Source: Kitasatospora sp. NBC_01250 (lineage in GTDB: Bacteria; Actinomycetota; Actinomycetes; Streptomycetales; Streptomycetaceae). From it: a stretch of DNA of 64,000 nucleotides. Position numbers and translations under genes: made by a program. A model generated the notes under the pieces. That model saw only the letters and a program-made list of their open reading frames with translations. It had not been told where the DNA came from and searched no databases. Location: positions 6,696,001 to 6,760,000 of the forward strand of contig NZ_CP108476.1 in NCBI RefSeq assembly GCF_036226465.1, in the 5' to 3' direction. Positions 44,000 to 52,314 of this stretch are shown one piece after another; position 1 is the stretch's first letter; every line of letters starts with the position of its first letter.

Positions 44000-45720
44000 G
44001 ACAGCTGCTCCTCGCCGGCCCGGGCGGTCCACTGGGCGAACCGCTCGCCCTCGTGGCGCTCGGCCTGGAAGCGGGTCAGCAGCCGTTCCACGTAGTCGGG
44101 CAGTTCCTCGGAGGTGACCTTCAGGCCGCGCACCTTGCGGCCGAAGCCGGCCTGAAGGCCGAGCGCGCCGCCGAGGTGGACCTGGTAGCCCTCCACCTGC
44201 CTGCCGTCCGCGTCGGTCACCAGCTGCCCCTTGAGACCGATGTCCGCCACCTGGATACGGGCGCAGGCGTTCGGGCAGCCGTTGATGTTGATGGTGAGCG
44301 GCTCGGCGAAGTCGGGCAGCCGCTGCTCCAGTTCGTCGATCAGGGTGCGCCCGCGCTCCTTGGTCTCGACGATGGCGAGCTTGCAGTACTCGATGCCGGT
44401 GCAGGCCATGGTGCCGCGCCGGAACGGCGAGGGGGTGACCCGCAGGTCCAGCGCCTCCAGGCCGGCCACCAGCGACTCGACCTGCTCCTCGGCGATGTCC
44501 AGCACCAGCATCTTCTGCTCGGCGGTGGTGCGCAGCCGGTCCGAGCCGTGCCCGGCGGCGAGTTCGGCGACCTTGCCGAGCAGCGCGCCGTCCACCCGGC
44601 CCACCCGCGGCGCGAAGCCGACGTAGTAGCGGCCGTCCTTCTGCCGGTGTACGCCGACGTGGTCGCGCCAGGTGCCGCTCGGCTCGGTCGGCGCGGGGCC
44701 GTCGACCAGCTGGTACTTGAGGTACTCGTCCTCCAGCACCTGGCGGAACTTGGCCACGCCCCAGTCGGCGACCAGGAACTTCAGCCGGGCGCGGTTGCGC
44801 AGCCGGCGGTAGCCGTAGTCGCGGAAGACGCCGATCACGCCGCCGTAGACGTCGGCGACCTCGTCCAGCGGGACCCAGGCGCCCAGCCGCACGCCCAGCT
44901 TGGGGTTGGTGGACAGGCCGCCGCCGACCCACAGGTCGAAGCCCGGCCCGTGCTCGGGGTGCACCACGCCGACGAAGGCGACGTCGTTGATCTCGTGTGC
45001 CACGTCCAGCAGCGGCGAGCCGGAGATCGCCGACTTGAACTTGCGCGGCAGGTTGGAGAAGTCGGGGTTGCCGATGAAGCGGCGGTTGATCTCCTCGATC
45101 GCCGGCGTGCCGTCGATGATCTCGTCCTCGGCGACGCCGGCCACCGGCGAGCCGAGGATGACGCGTGGGGTGTCGCCGCAGGCCTCGGTGGTGGACAGGC
45201 CCACCGCCTCCAGCTTCTGCCAGATCGCCGGGACGTCCTCGATCCGGATCCAGTGGAACTGGATGTTCTGCCGGTCGGTCAGGTCGGCGGTGCCGCGCGC
45301 GTACTGCTGGGAGACCTCGGAGACCGCCTTGAGCTGGGCCACCGTCAGGCGGCCGCCGTCGATCCGCACCCGCAGCATGAAGTACTCGGCGTCCAGCTCG
45401 TGCGGGTCCAGGATCGCGGTCTTGCCGCCGTCGATCCCCTCCCTGCGCTGGGTGTAGAGGCCCCACCAGCGCATCCGGCCGCGCAGGTCGGACGGGTCGA
45501 TCGAGTCGAAGCCCCGGTGGGCGTAGATCGTCTCAATACGTGTCCGCACGTTGAGACCGTCGTCGTCCTTCTTGAACTGCTCGTTGGCGTTCAGCGGGGT
45601 GTAGTGCCCCATGCCCCACTGGCCCTCGCCGCGGTGGCGGGTCACCTTGCGGGCCGCGCCGGCGCGCGGCGCGACGGCGCCCGCGGGCTGGGGCTCGACC
45701 GGGTCGGGAGTGGTGGCCAT
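43996..45720 (-). CDS. nirA: ferredoxin-dependent sulfite (or nitrite) reductase
   Basis: A 574-residue siroheme/[4Fe-4S] enzyme reducing sulfite to sulfide with six electrons. Two ferredoxin-like half domains surround the cofactor site. The ligands lie in MACTGIEYCKLA and NINGCPNACARIQVAD (C-x5-C ... C-x3-C). The family includes both nitrite and sulfite reductases. The neighbours (cysHCDN, sulfonate transporter, siroheme chelatase) make sulfite the likely substrate, as for the Mycobacterium NirA. It is the first structural gene of the operon, preceded by AAGGAC and a 200-nt leader. Confidence 0.93.
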   Translation of the reverse strand: MATTPDPVEPQPAGAVAPRAGAARKVTRHRGEGQWGMGHYTPLNANEQFKKDDDGLNVRTRIETIYAHRGFDSIDPSDLRGRMRWWGLYTQRREGIDGGKTAILDPHELDAEYFMLRVRIDGGRLTVAQLKAVSEVSQQYARGTADLTDRQNIQFHWIRIEDVPAIWQKLEAVGLSTTEACGDTPRVILGSPVAGVAEDEIIDGTPAIEEINRRFIGNPDFSNLPRKFKSAISGSPLLDVAHEINDVAFVGVVHPEHGPGFDLWVGGGLSTNPKLGVRLGAWVPLDEVADVYGGVIGVFRDYGYRRLRNRARLKFLVADWGVAKFRQVLEDEYLKYQLVDGPAPTEPSGTWRDHVGVHRQKDGRYYVGFAPRVGRVDGALLGKVAELAAGHGSDRLRTTAEQKMLVLDIAEEQVESLVAGLEALDLRVTPSPFRRGTMACTGIEYCKLAIVETKERGRTLIDELEQRLPDFAEPLTININGCPNACARIQVADIGLKGQLVTDADGRQVEGYQVHLGGALGLQAGFGRKVRGLKVTSEELPDYVERLLTRFQAERHEGERFAQWTARAGEEQLS

Positions 45721-45919
45721 AACAGACGTCCTTCGGGCAGGTGGTTCTGACGAGGCTGTGCCCGCTCAGGCCTCGGACCTGCACGCACCCACGCTGACCT
45801 GCGAGTTCGCAGCAGGAGGTGGGGGGTGGTGATCGTGGCTCTGGGCGCTCGCGCAGTCGGGGCGGCAAGAGGAGCGGCAGGGTGGCGCCGGGTGCGGTGG
45901 CGGCGGCCGGGGTGGGGCT
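45721..45919 (-). promoter_or_regulatory. structured leader between leader peptide and nirA
   Basis: In the RNA reading toward nirA, CTGCG-AACT-CGCAG (about 45797-45810) and CGAGGC...GCCTCG (about 45750-45775) can each form a hairpin. They lie between the leader peptide stop and nirA. This arrangement fits attenuation or translational control by the peptide, but alternative pairings were not calculated. Confidence 0.45.
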
Positions 45920-46003
45920 TCAGATCACCGGACAGATGGCGCTGGACACGCGAAGGAGATCGACGTGGAGTCGACCTACCAAGGTGGTTCCGGCGCTAGG
46001 CAT
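45920..46003 (-). CDS. putative leader peptide of the sulfur operon
   Basis: A 27-residue peptide, start ATG at 46003, ending RLHVDLLRVSSAICPVI. The RxHVDLxRVxSAxC core is the recurring sequence of streptomycete putative leader peptides that stand before sulfur and other metabolic operons. It ends 199 bp before nirA on the same strand. A single cysteine codon near the end (AICPVI) would let ribosome progress sense Cys-tRNA. The mechanism is inferred, not shown. Confidence 0.8.
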   Translation of the reverse strand: MPSAGTTLVGRLHVDLLRVSSAICPVI

Positions 46004-46221
46004 GGCAAGAGATTCGCACGGCGAGCGAGGCGCGGTCCACTGGTGTCCAAAAGCTGGACGAGTTTGTTCCGTATAGCGAGATGCGGCCGAGAGTCGGGTG
46101 GCACGGCGATTGCCGTCACGCGCGACCGCGAGTGCCGCCACGCGTGACTGCCGTAGCCGCCACGAGTGAAGACGGACCGCCGGTTCGAGCCGAGGGGGGT
46201 CGGGTGCCGCGGGCCGCCCGA

Positions 46222-46227
46222 TACCGT
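46222..46227 (+). promoter_or_regulatory. -10 element, likely leaderless promoter of the YihY gene
   Basis: TACCGT stands 7 bases before the GTG at 46235, so transcription would start at the start codon. No clear -35 is seen. The 231-bp region 46004-46234 is shared with the divergent sulfur operon promoter. Confidence 0.5.
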
Positions 46228-46234
46228 ATGCGGT

Positions 46235-47629
46235 GTGCAAGCACCAGGTGAGACCAGTAGAGCGGGGGCCGAGCGACCCTCCCGACGACGGGGCAAGGGC
46301 GCCCGCCGGGCGGCACGGCGTTCGAACTGGCAGGCCACGGCCTGGGCGCTGATCAAGGACACCACCAACACCTGCGTCGAGTACCGGGTCACCGGGCTGG
46401 CCGCCGAGGCGGCCTTCTTCACGCTGCTGTCGATCCCGCCGCTGCTGCTCTGCCTGGCCGGCACCCTCGGCTACCTGGACGACCTGCTCGGCGCCGGCAC
46501 CATCCAGAAGCTCCAGCAGGACATCCTGACGGCGGCCGGCACGGTGCTCTCGCCCTCCTCGATCAACCAGACCGTCAAGCCGCTGCTGCTCAACGTCTTC
46601 GCCAAGGGCCGCCCCGACCTGATCTCGATCGGCTTCCTCTTCTCGCTCTGGTCGGGCTCCCGGGCGCTGTACATCTTCATCGACACCATCACCGTCATGT
46701 ACGGCCTGGACGGCAAGCGCGGCATCGTCAAGACCCGGTCCATGTCGCTGGGCCTGTACCTGGGCGCGCTGGTGATCGGCTCCCTGGTGCTGCCACTGCT
46801 GGTGGCCGGACCGGGGCTGGTGATGTCGGCGGTGCCGAGCATCTCCGGACTGGTCAGCGCGCTCTACTGGCCGGTGGCGATCGTGCTGCTGATCATCTTC
46901 CTGACCACGCTCTACCACCTGGCCGTCCCGGCCAGCACGCCCTGGCGCGAGGACATCCCCGGCGCGCTGGTCGCGCTCGGCATGCTGGTGATCTGCAGCC
47001 TGCTGCTGCGCCTGTACCTGGTGCACTCGGTCGAGGGCGGCCAGACCATCTACGGGTCGCTGGCCGCGCCGATCGCGGTGCTGCTGTGGATCTTCGTGCT
47101 CGCCCTCGCGGTGCTGATCGGCGCGGCCATGAACGCGGCGATAGACCGCCGCTGGCCCAGTGTGGAGACCGCTGACGCGCGGGCCGAGAACGAGCGGGCC
47201 AGCGAGCAGCACGCCGCCGCCGTGGTCCGCGAGATCAGCGCCCGCCGGGCCGCCGAGCGGGCGCAGCGGGCCCGGGCGCTGGGCCTGGCCGAGGGCTTCG
47301 AGGAGGAGGACGAGAACGGCGAGGGCGAGGACGAGGCGCCCTCGGAGTACCCCGAGCGGTGGGCCGACTTCCTGGCGCCGGAGAACGTCCGCGGGCGGCT
47401 CGGCCCCTCGCGCCGGCACAACCGGCGCGTCCAGCCGCCGCCGCCGGACACCGACCGCCCCGCGCCGCGCCGGGCCGCCCCGCACCGGGCGGCCGAGCCG
47501 CTGCCGGGCGCGCCGGCCGAGCGGCCGGTGGAGCCGTGGGCGGGGGACGGGCGGTTCCCGGGGGAGCTGGGGCCGGTGGACTCGGCGCTGCCGAGCCACC
47601 CGCCGAGGCCGCCGTGGGACGGCTCCTGA
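46235..47629 (+). CDS. YihY/BrkB-family membrane protein
   Basis: A 464-residue protein with a basic N-terminus, six predicted membrane helices between about residues 65 and 295, and a long cytoplasmic tail. Family blocks: YRVTGLAAEAAFFTLLSIPPLLL in TM1, FLFSLWSGSRALYIFIDTITVMYG, and the final GGQTIYGSLAAPIAVLLWIFVLALAVLIGAAMNAAID. The tail is coiled-coil-like (about 300-345), then acidic and Pro-rich. Function is unknown; an older link to RNase BN was wrong. The GTG at 46235 is preferred because of the -10 just upstream; an ATG at 46166 lies in frame. Confidence 0.88.
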   Translation: MQAPGETSRAGAERPSRRRGKGARRAARRSNWQATAWALIKDTTNTCVEYRVTGLAAEAAFFTLLSIPPLLLCLAGTLGYLDDLLGAGTIQKLQQDILTAAGTVLSPSSINQTVKPLLLNVFAKGRPDLISIGFLFSLWSGSRALYIFIDTITVMYGLDGKRGIVKTRSMSLGLYLGALVIGSLVLPLLVAGPGLVMSAVPSISGLVSALYWPVAIVLLIIFLTTLYHLAVPASTPWREDIPGALVALGMLVICSLLLRLYLVHSVEGGQTIYGSLAAPIAVLLWIFVLALAVLIGAAMNAAIDRRWPSVETADARAENERASEQHAAAVVREISARRAAERAQRARALGLAEGFEEEDENGEGEDEAPSEYPERWADFLAPENVRGRLGPSRRHNRRVQPPPPDTDRPAPRRAAPHRAAEPLPGAPAERPVEPWAGDGRFPGELGPVDSALPSHPPRPPWDGS

Positions 47630-47776
47630 GGTCCTCGGGCCCTTCGCCCGCGGCACGGTAGAAAAATCAGGTGCGGCGGGTGGCGGCGTGTTCTAGGCTG
47701 CCACCCGCACGTGCTCGTCCACGTGATCGTCAGGCCGTACGACGGCCCTGGAAGCAGAAGCAGGAGGTGGGCCCCG

Positions 47777-47848
47777 ATGACCGTCACCGCGCTCACGGCT
47801 GCCCCGCGCAGCACTCGTACCCCGCTCTCCTCCCCGGCCGCCGGCTGA
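47777..47848 (+). CDS. 23-residue ORF upstream of rsgA with strong ribosome-binding site
   Basis: AGGAGGTG (47762-47769) stands 7 bases before an ATG that opens 23 codons (MTVTALTAAPRSTRTP...). A -10-like TAGGCT lies at 47694-47699. The ribosome-binding site is better than that of rsgA 52 bp downstream, which starts with TTG. It may be a leader peptide for rsgA. The sequence is Thr/Ala/Pro-rich and matches nothing I know. Confidence 0.45.
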   Translation: MTVTALTAAPRSTRTPLSSPAAG

Positions 47849-47899
47849 CGATCGTTCAGCCCCCGGGACCGCGCTTTCCTCCCGAAGGGCTTCACCACG

Positions 47900-49072
47900 T
47901 TGTTCGACGCTCACGCGTTCTCCGTTTCCTCCTCCTCTTCGCTCTCCCTCGACTCCTCGGCCGCGCCGGCGGCCGAGCCGGTGCCGTTCCCGCTGGGCGG
48001 CCACGGCTGGACGGCCGAGCTGGCCGACCTCTTCACCCCGTTCGCCGAGGCCGGCCTGGTCCCGGGCCGGCTCGCCCGGGTCGACCGCGGCCGGGCCGAC
48101 GTCGTCATCGCCGATCCCGACAGCGGCGAGCTGCGCACCGTCCGCGCCGACACCCGCGCGGTGGGCAGCGCCGAGACGATCGAGAACCCGTGCACCGGGG
48201 ACTGGGTCGCCCTCGACCTCGGCAGGTCCGCGACGGCCCGCGGAGAGGGGGACGAGCCGCTGGCCGCCGTCGCGGCGCTGCTGCCGCGCGGCAGCGCGAT
48301 CATCCGCAAGAGCGCCGGCAAGGCCTCCGAGGGCCAGGTGCTGGCGGCCAACATCGACACCGTGCTGATCGCGGTCTCGCTGGCCGGCGATCCCGACCTC
48401 GGCCGGGTCGAGCGCTTCGTCGCGCTGGCCTGGGAGAGCGGTGCGCAGCCGCTGGTCGCGCTCACCAAGGCCGACCTGGTGCACGACGCCGAGTTCGTCC
48501 GCGAGGACGTCGAGCGGGTCGCGCCCGGCGTCGCCGTCCTGGTGGTCAGCGCCGAGACCGGCGCCGGACTGGACGTGCTGCGCGCCTGCCTCGGCACCAC
48601 GACGGCGCTGATCGGCCAGTCCGGCGCCGGCAAGTCCACCCTGACCAACGCGCTGGCGGGCGCGCAGGTGATGACCGTTCAGCAGACCCGCGACGTGGAC
48701 CAGAAGGGCCGGCACACCACGACCACGCGCGAGCTGATCCCGCTGCCGGGCGGCGGCGTGCTGATCGACACGCCCGGCCTGCGTGGCGTGGGCCTCTACG
48801 GTGGCGAGGGCCTGGACCAGGCGTTCGCCGAGATCGCCGAGCTGGCCGAGGAGTGCCGCTTCGACGACTGCTCGCACCGCTCGGAGCCCGGCTGCGCGGT
48901 CCAGGCCGCGCTCGCCGACGGCACGCTGCCGCAGCGCCGGATGGACAGCTATCTCAAGCTCCAGCGCGAGAACGAGTGGATCGCCTCGCGCACCGACGCC
49001 CGGTTGGCGTCCGAGCGGGCGCGGGTCTGGAAGCTGCGCACGAAGGGAGCGCGGGACCACATCCGCCCGTGA
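47900..49072 (+). CDS. rsgA: small ribosomal subunit biogenesis GTPase RsgA
   Basis: A 390-residue circularly permuted GTPase that checks maturation of the 30S subunit. A Ser-rich N-terminus precedes an OB-fold (about 60-130). The GTPase motifs come in permuted order: TKAD (G4), SAETGAG (G5), GQSGAGKST (G1), TTTT (G2), DTPGLRG (G3). The C-terminal zinc site is CRFDDCSHRSEPGC. The start is TTG at 47900 with GAAGGG ten bases upstream; other starts near there cannot be excluded. Confidence 0.94.
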   Translation: MFDAHAFSVSSSSSLSLDSSAAPAAEPVPFPLGGHGWTAELADLFTPFAEAGLVPGRLARVDRGRADVVIADPDSGELRTVRADTRAVGSAETIENPCTGDWVALDLGRSATARGEGDEPLAAVAALLPRGSAIIRKSAGKASEGQVLAANIDTVLIAVSLAGDPDLGRVERFVALAWESGAQPLVALTKADLVHDAEFVREDVERVAPGVAVLVVSAETGAGLDVLRACLGTTTALIGQSGAGKSTLTNALAGAQVMTVQQTRDVDQKGRHTTTTRELIPLPGGGVLIDTPGLRGVGLYGGEGLDQAFAEIAELAEECRFDDCSHRSEPGCAVQAALADGTLPQRRMDSYLKLQRENEWIASRTDARLASERARVWKLRTKGARDHIRP

Positions 49073-49144
49073 CCGGGTCGAGCCGCTGACGGTCATGTCC
49101 GATTCCCGCCAGTCCGGCCTCCCGTCGCGGCGCACACTGGACCC

Positions 49145-50731
49145 GTGATCGATGACGAGACGCGGTACCGAGCGGTGGACAGTCGGGACGCCCGCTTCGA
49201 CGGGGTGTTCTTCACGGCGGTGACGAGCACCGGCATCTACTGCCGGCCCAGCTGCCCGGCGGTCACGCCCAAGCGGGTCAACTGCACCTTCTACCCCACC
49301 GCCGCCGCGGCGCAGGGGGCCGGCTTCCGGGCCTGCCGGCGCTGCCGCCCCGACTCGGTGCCCGGCTCCCCGGAGTGGAACCACCGCGCCGACCTGGTCG
49401 GCCGCGCGATGCGGCTGATCGGCGACGGCGTGGTGGACCGCGAGGGCGTGGCCGGGCTGGCCGAGCGGCTCGGCTACAGCGCCCGCCAGCTGCAGCGCCA
49501 GCTGACCGCCGAGCTGGGCGCCGGCCCGATCGCGCTGGCCCGCGCGCAGCGCGCGCAGGCGGCCCGGCTGCTGCTGCAGACCACCCGGCTGCCGGTCACC
49601 GAGGTCGCGTTCGCGGCGGGATTCGCCTCGGTGCGGCAGTTCAACGACACCGTGCGGGAGGTCTACGACCGCACGCCCAGCGGCCTGCGGGCCGAGGCGC
49701 GCGGCGCGGGCGGCGGCGGGAGCGCCGGCGGCCCGCAGGCGGCGGTGGCCGGTGCGCTCAGCCTGCGGCTCGCCTACCGGGGGTCGATCGACACCGGGCA
49801 CCTGATGGACTTCCTCGCACTGCGCGCCGTCCCCGGCGTGGAGGAGGTGGTCAGCGGTGCCCGGGGCGTGCGCACCTACCGCCGCACGCTGCGCCTGCCG
49901 CACGGCCAGGCGATCGCCGAGGTCGACGCACTCCCGCCCGGTGACGCGGTGCGGCCGGACCGGGGCTGGCTGGACTGCCGGCTGCGGCTGACCGACCTGC
50001 GCGACCTGACCACCGCCGTGCACCGGCTGCGCGCGCTCTTCGACCTGGACGCCGACCCGCAGGCGGTCGCCGAACAGCTCGGCGCCGACCCGCTGCTCGG
50101 CCCGCTGGTCGCCCGGCGCCCCGGACTGCGCTCGCCCGGCCACGTCGACCCGCACGAGCTCGCGGTGCGCGCGGTGCTCGGCCAGCAGGTCACCGTGGCC
50201 GCCGCTCGCACGCTGGCCGGCCGGCTGGCCGCCCGCTACGGCACCCCGCTCTCGATGGGCACCGCGCGGCCTACGAGCGGCGAGGGCGAGGGCGAGCCGA
50301 GCGGCGGGCTCAGCGTGCTCTTCCCCGAGGCGGGCGCGCTGGCCGACGCCGACCCGGCCGACCTCGCGATGCCCGCCTCCCGGCAGCAGGCGCTGCGCGG
50401 CCTGTGTGCGGCGCTCGCCGAGGGCACCGTGCGGCTGGATCCCGGCGTGGACCGCGAGCAGGCCGCCGAGCAACTGCTCGCGCTGCGCGGTATCGGCCCG
50501 TGGACGGTGGGCTACCTGCGGATGCGGGCACTGGGCGACCCGGACGTCTTCCTGCCCGGCGACCTCGGCGTGCGGCACGGCCTGGTCCGGCTCGGCGCAC
50601 CCGGCGACGCCAGGTCGGCTGCGGCGGCGGCGCTCGCCTGGTCGCCGTGGCGCTCGTACGCGGTGCACCAGCTGTGGGCGTCGGCGTCGGACGGGCCTTC
50701 GGACGGGGCGTCGGCGTCGGACGCGAGGTAG
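49145..50731 (+). CDS. Ada-AlkA fusion: methyl-sensing regulator and 3-methyladenine glycosylase
   Basis: A 528-residue DNA repair protein. Residues about 1-75 are an Ada methylphosphotriester domain with zinc cysteines in GIYCRPSCPAV and FRACRRCRPD. An AraC-type HTH follows (about 80-180). Then come the AlkA N-terminal domain and the HhH-GPD glycosylase with LRGIGPWTVGYLRMRA and catalytic Asp in FLPGDLGVRHG. Actinobacteria often carry this AdaA-AlkA fusion, which both senses and removes alkylation. The last 16 residues are a Ser/Asp/Ala repeat encoded by imperfect GCGTCGGACG-like units. Confidence 0.94.
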   Translation: MIDDETRYRAVDSRDARFDGVFFTAVTSTGIYCRPSCPAVTPKRVNCTFYPTAAAAQGAGFRACRRCRPDSVPGSPEWNHRADLVGRAMRLIGDGVVDREGVAGLAERLGYSARQLQRQLTAELGAGPIALARAQRAQAARLLLQTTRLPVTEVAFAAGFASVRQFNDTVREVYDRTPSGLRAEARGAGGGGSAGGPQAAVAGALSLRLAYRGSIDTGHLMDFLALRAVPGVEEVVSGARGVRTYRRTLRLPHGQAIAEVDALPPGDAVRPDRGWLDCRLRLTDLRDLTTAVHRLRALFDLDADPQAVAEQLGADPLLGPLVARRPGLRSPGHVDPHELAVRAVLGQQVTVAAARTLAGRLAARYGTPLSMGTARPTSGEGEGEPSGGLSVLFPEAGALADADPADLAMPASRQQALRGLCAALAEGTVRLDPGVDREQAAEQLLALRGIGPWTVGYLRMRALGDPDVFLPGDLGVRHGLVRLGAPGDARSAAAAALAWSPWRSYAVHQLWASASDGPSDGASASDAR

Positions 50732-50777
50732 CGCGGGCGGGTCGCAGCGCGGACGGTCGCAGCGCGGGCGGCAGGGG

Positions 50778-51368
50778 TCAGGCGTCGGCCGGGATGCCGC
50801 CCGCCAGCGCCCTGGCCAGGTGGTCCAGGCCGGGCAGCGCGGCCATGACCGCGTCGTGCTCCGCGGGGGAGAGCGTGGCCAGCGCGCCCGCGATCCGGCG
50901 CTCGTGCGCGCGCTGCCAGTCGGCGAGCTGCTGGTGGCCGGCCGCGGTGAGCGCGATCCGGGCGGTGCGGCGGTCGCCGGGGTCGGCCTGGCGGTCCACG
51001 AAGCCGGCGTCCAGCAGCTTGCCGACCAGACCGCTGACCGTGTTCGGCGCCAGCTTCTGCCGGGCCGCCAGCTCGCCGACCCGCAGCGGGGCGGCGGCCA
51101 GCGTCTGCAGCAGCTCCACCTGCGCCATGGGCAGCGACTCCCACGGGTAGTCGGTCCTGATGCTGCTGCGCAGCGCGCGGCGCAGCCGGGTCACGACGTC
51201 CGTCAGCCGTTGCGCCCGCTCGATGGCCTGCGCCTCCTCCAGCGCCGAGCCGAGCTGCCGGGCGGCGTCCTGGCCCTGGGCCCGCTCCGGGCCGGAACCG
51301 GCGTGGCCGGACTGATCGGCCTGATCGGCCGGGTCGGTCGGCGGCAGGGGGCGGGGCGCGGCGGACAT
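50778..51368 (-). CDS. MarR-family transcriptional regulator
   Basis: A 196-residue regulator with a Gln/Asp/Ala-rich N-terminal extension of about 45 residues. The winged-helix core runs ALRSSIRTDYPWESLPMAQVELLQTLAAAPLRVGELAARQKLAPNTVSGLVGKLLDAGFVDRQADPGDRRTARIALTAAG, with the wing D-R-R present. It reads away from the DUF305 operon terminator, and no divergent partner gene is adjacent, so its targets are not apparent from context. Confidence 0.9.
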   Translation of the reverse strand: MSAAPRPLPPTDPADQADQSGHAGSGPERAQGQDAARQLGSALEEAQAIERAQRLTDVVTRLRRALRSSIRTDYPWESLPMAQVELLQTLAAAPLRVGELAARQKLAPNTVSGLVGKLLDAGFVDRQADPGDRRTARIALTAAGHQQLADWQRAHERRIAGALATLSPAEHDAVMAALPGLDHLARALAGGIPADA

Positions 51369-51447
51369 GGGCGACAGCGTAGCGGTTTGCCGCTGCTGAT
51401 TCCGCGTCGGACGGCCCGGTCGGAGCCGCGCACGCCCGTCCGGACAC

Positions 51448-51504
51448 GACCGCGCCCGCCGGCCCGGCGATCTCCGTGGAGACCCCGGGCCGACGGGCGC
51501 GGTC
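51448..51504 (-). terminator. very long hairpin terminator of the DUF3105-DUF305 operon
   Basis: A 20-bp stem with one mismatch (51448-51467 with 51485-51504) encloses a smaller TCTCC/GGAGA hairpin. It lies 64 bp beyond the DUF305 stop in its direction of transcription and also insulates the MarR gene promoter. Confidence 0.85.
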
Positions 51505-51520
51505 CTGGCCCGACTCGTAC

Positions 51521-51562
51521 GACAGCGGCTGCGACAGCGGTTGCGGCTGCGACAGCGGTTGC
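51521..51562. repeat. 12-bp imperfect direct repeats
   Basis: GACAGCGG(C/T)TGC occurs three times (51521-51532, 51533-51544, 51551-51562), the last two separated by GGCTGC. They lie just beyond the DUF305 stop codon. I see no coding use. Confidence 0.7.
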
Positions 51563-51567
51563 GACGG

Positions 51568-52314
51568 CTAGGACGGCAGCGGCTTGGCGCCGCGCTCCGC
51601 GAGCATGGTCGTCATCAGCTGGATCTCGGAGCTCTGCGAGGCCACCATCGAGTCCGCCAGCCGCTTCTCCGCCGCGTTCTGCGCCACGTCGGCGTAGGCC
51701 TGCGCCATCGCGATGCCGCCCTTGTGGTGGTTGAGCATCAGCTGCAGGTAGAAGATCTCCGCCGCGGTGCCGCTGAGCTGCTGGAGCTGGGCGAGCTGCG
51801 TGTTGGTCGCCATCCCGGGCATCAGCGAGCCGTCGTGCGCCTGGTAGGGCGCCATCTTCATCCAGGCCATCGGCGGGGCCGAGGAGGCCTGGGTCAGCCC
51901 CCACTGGTCGAGGTAGCCCATCAGCATGCCCCGCTGGTTCGCCTGGGTGTTGATGATGTCGAAGGCGAGCCCGCGCACCTCGGCGTTGTCGGTCCGGTCC
52001 CGGACGATGAACGACATGTCGATCGCCTGCTGATGGTGCGTCGCCATGTCCCGCGCGAACCCGGCCTCGGGCGAGCTGGTGGACGGCGCGGACACCGACG
52101 AGCCGGAGGCCGAGGAGGCGCTGGCCACCAGCGCCGGGACGCCCAGGCAGAGCGCCACGACCGCCGCCAGCGCGGCCGGCCACCAGAGCGTGCGCCGCCG
52201 CTCGGGCGCGGCGGCGGACTCGAGGGCGCCGGTGTCGTCCAGCCGGTCCGTCTCGTCGAAGCCGGGCAGCTCGTCGGCGGCAGGCGGCTCGGCGCCACCC
52301 TGCGCGGCGGCCAC
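51568..52314 (-). CDS. DUF305-family membrane-anchored protein
   Basis: A 248-residue protein. A cytoplasmic Pro/Glu/Asp-rich N-terminus (about 1-45) and one membrane helix (TLWWPAALAAVVALCLGVPAL) precede a four-helix ferritin-like DUF305 domain. The histidine motifs are FARDMATHHQQAIDMSF and MLNHHKGGIAMAQAY. These His/Met-rich motifs suggest copper or other metal binding outside the membrane. The GTG start shares one base with the DUF3105 stop (TAGTG), so the pair is co-translated. Confidence 0.9.
   Translation of the reverse strand: MAAAQGGAEPPAADELPGFDETDRLDDTGALESAAAPERRRTLWWPAALAAVVALCLGVPALVASASSASGSSVSAPSTSSPEAGFARDMATHHQQAIDMSFIVRDRTDNAEVRGLAFDIINTQANQRGMLMGYLDQWGLTQASSAPPMAWMKMAPYQAHDGSLMPGMATNTQLAQLQQLSGTAAEIFYLQLMLNHHKGGIAMAQAYADVAQNAAEKRLADSMVASQSSEIQLMTTMLAERGAKPLPS

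Noticed and set aside
45533..45868. A frame before nirA containing CC and C codons that looked like a polycysteine leader
   Set aside because: It has no stop before nirA and no ribosome-binding site. The peptide at 45920-46003 matches a known leader pattern much better.
45920..47656. A 578-codon minus-strand frame running through the YihY gene
   Set aside because: Most of it is antisense to a clear membrane protein. Only the last 27 codons, the leader peptide, are kept.
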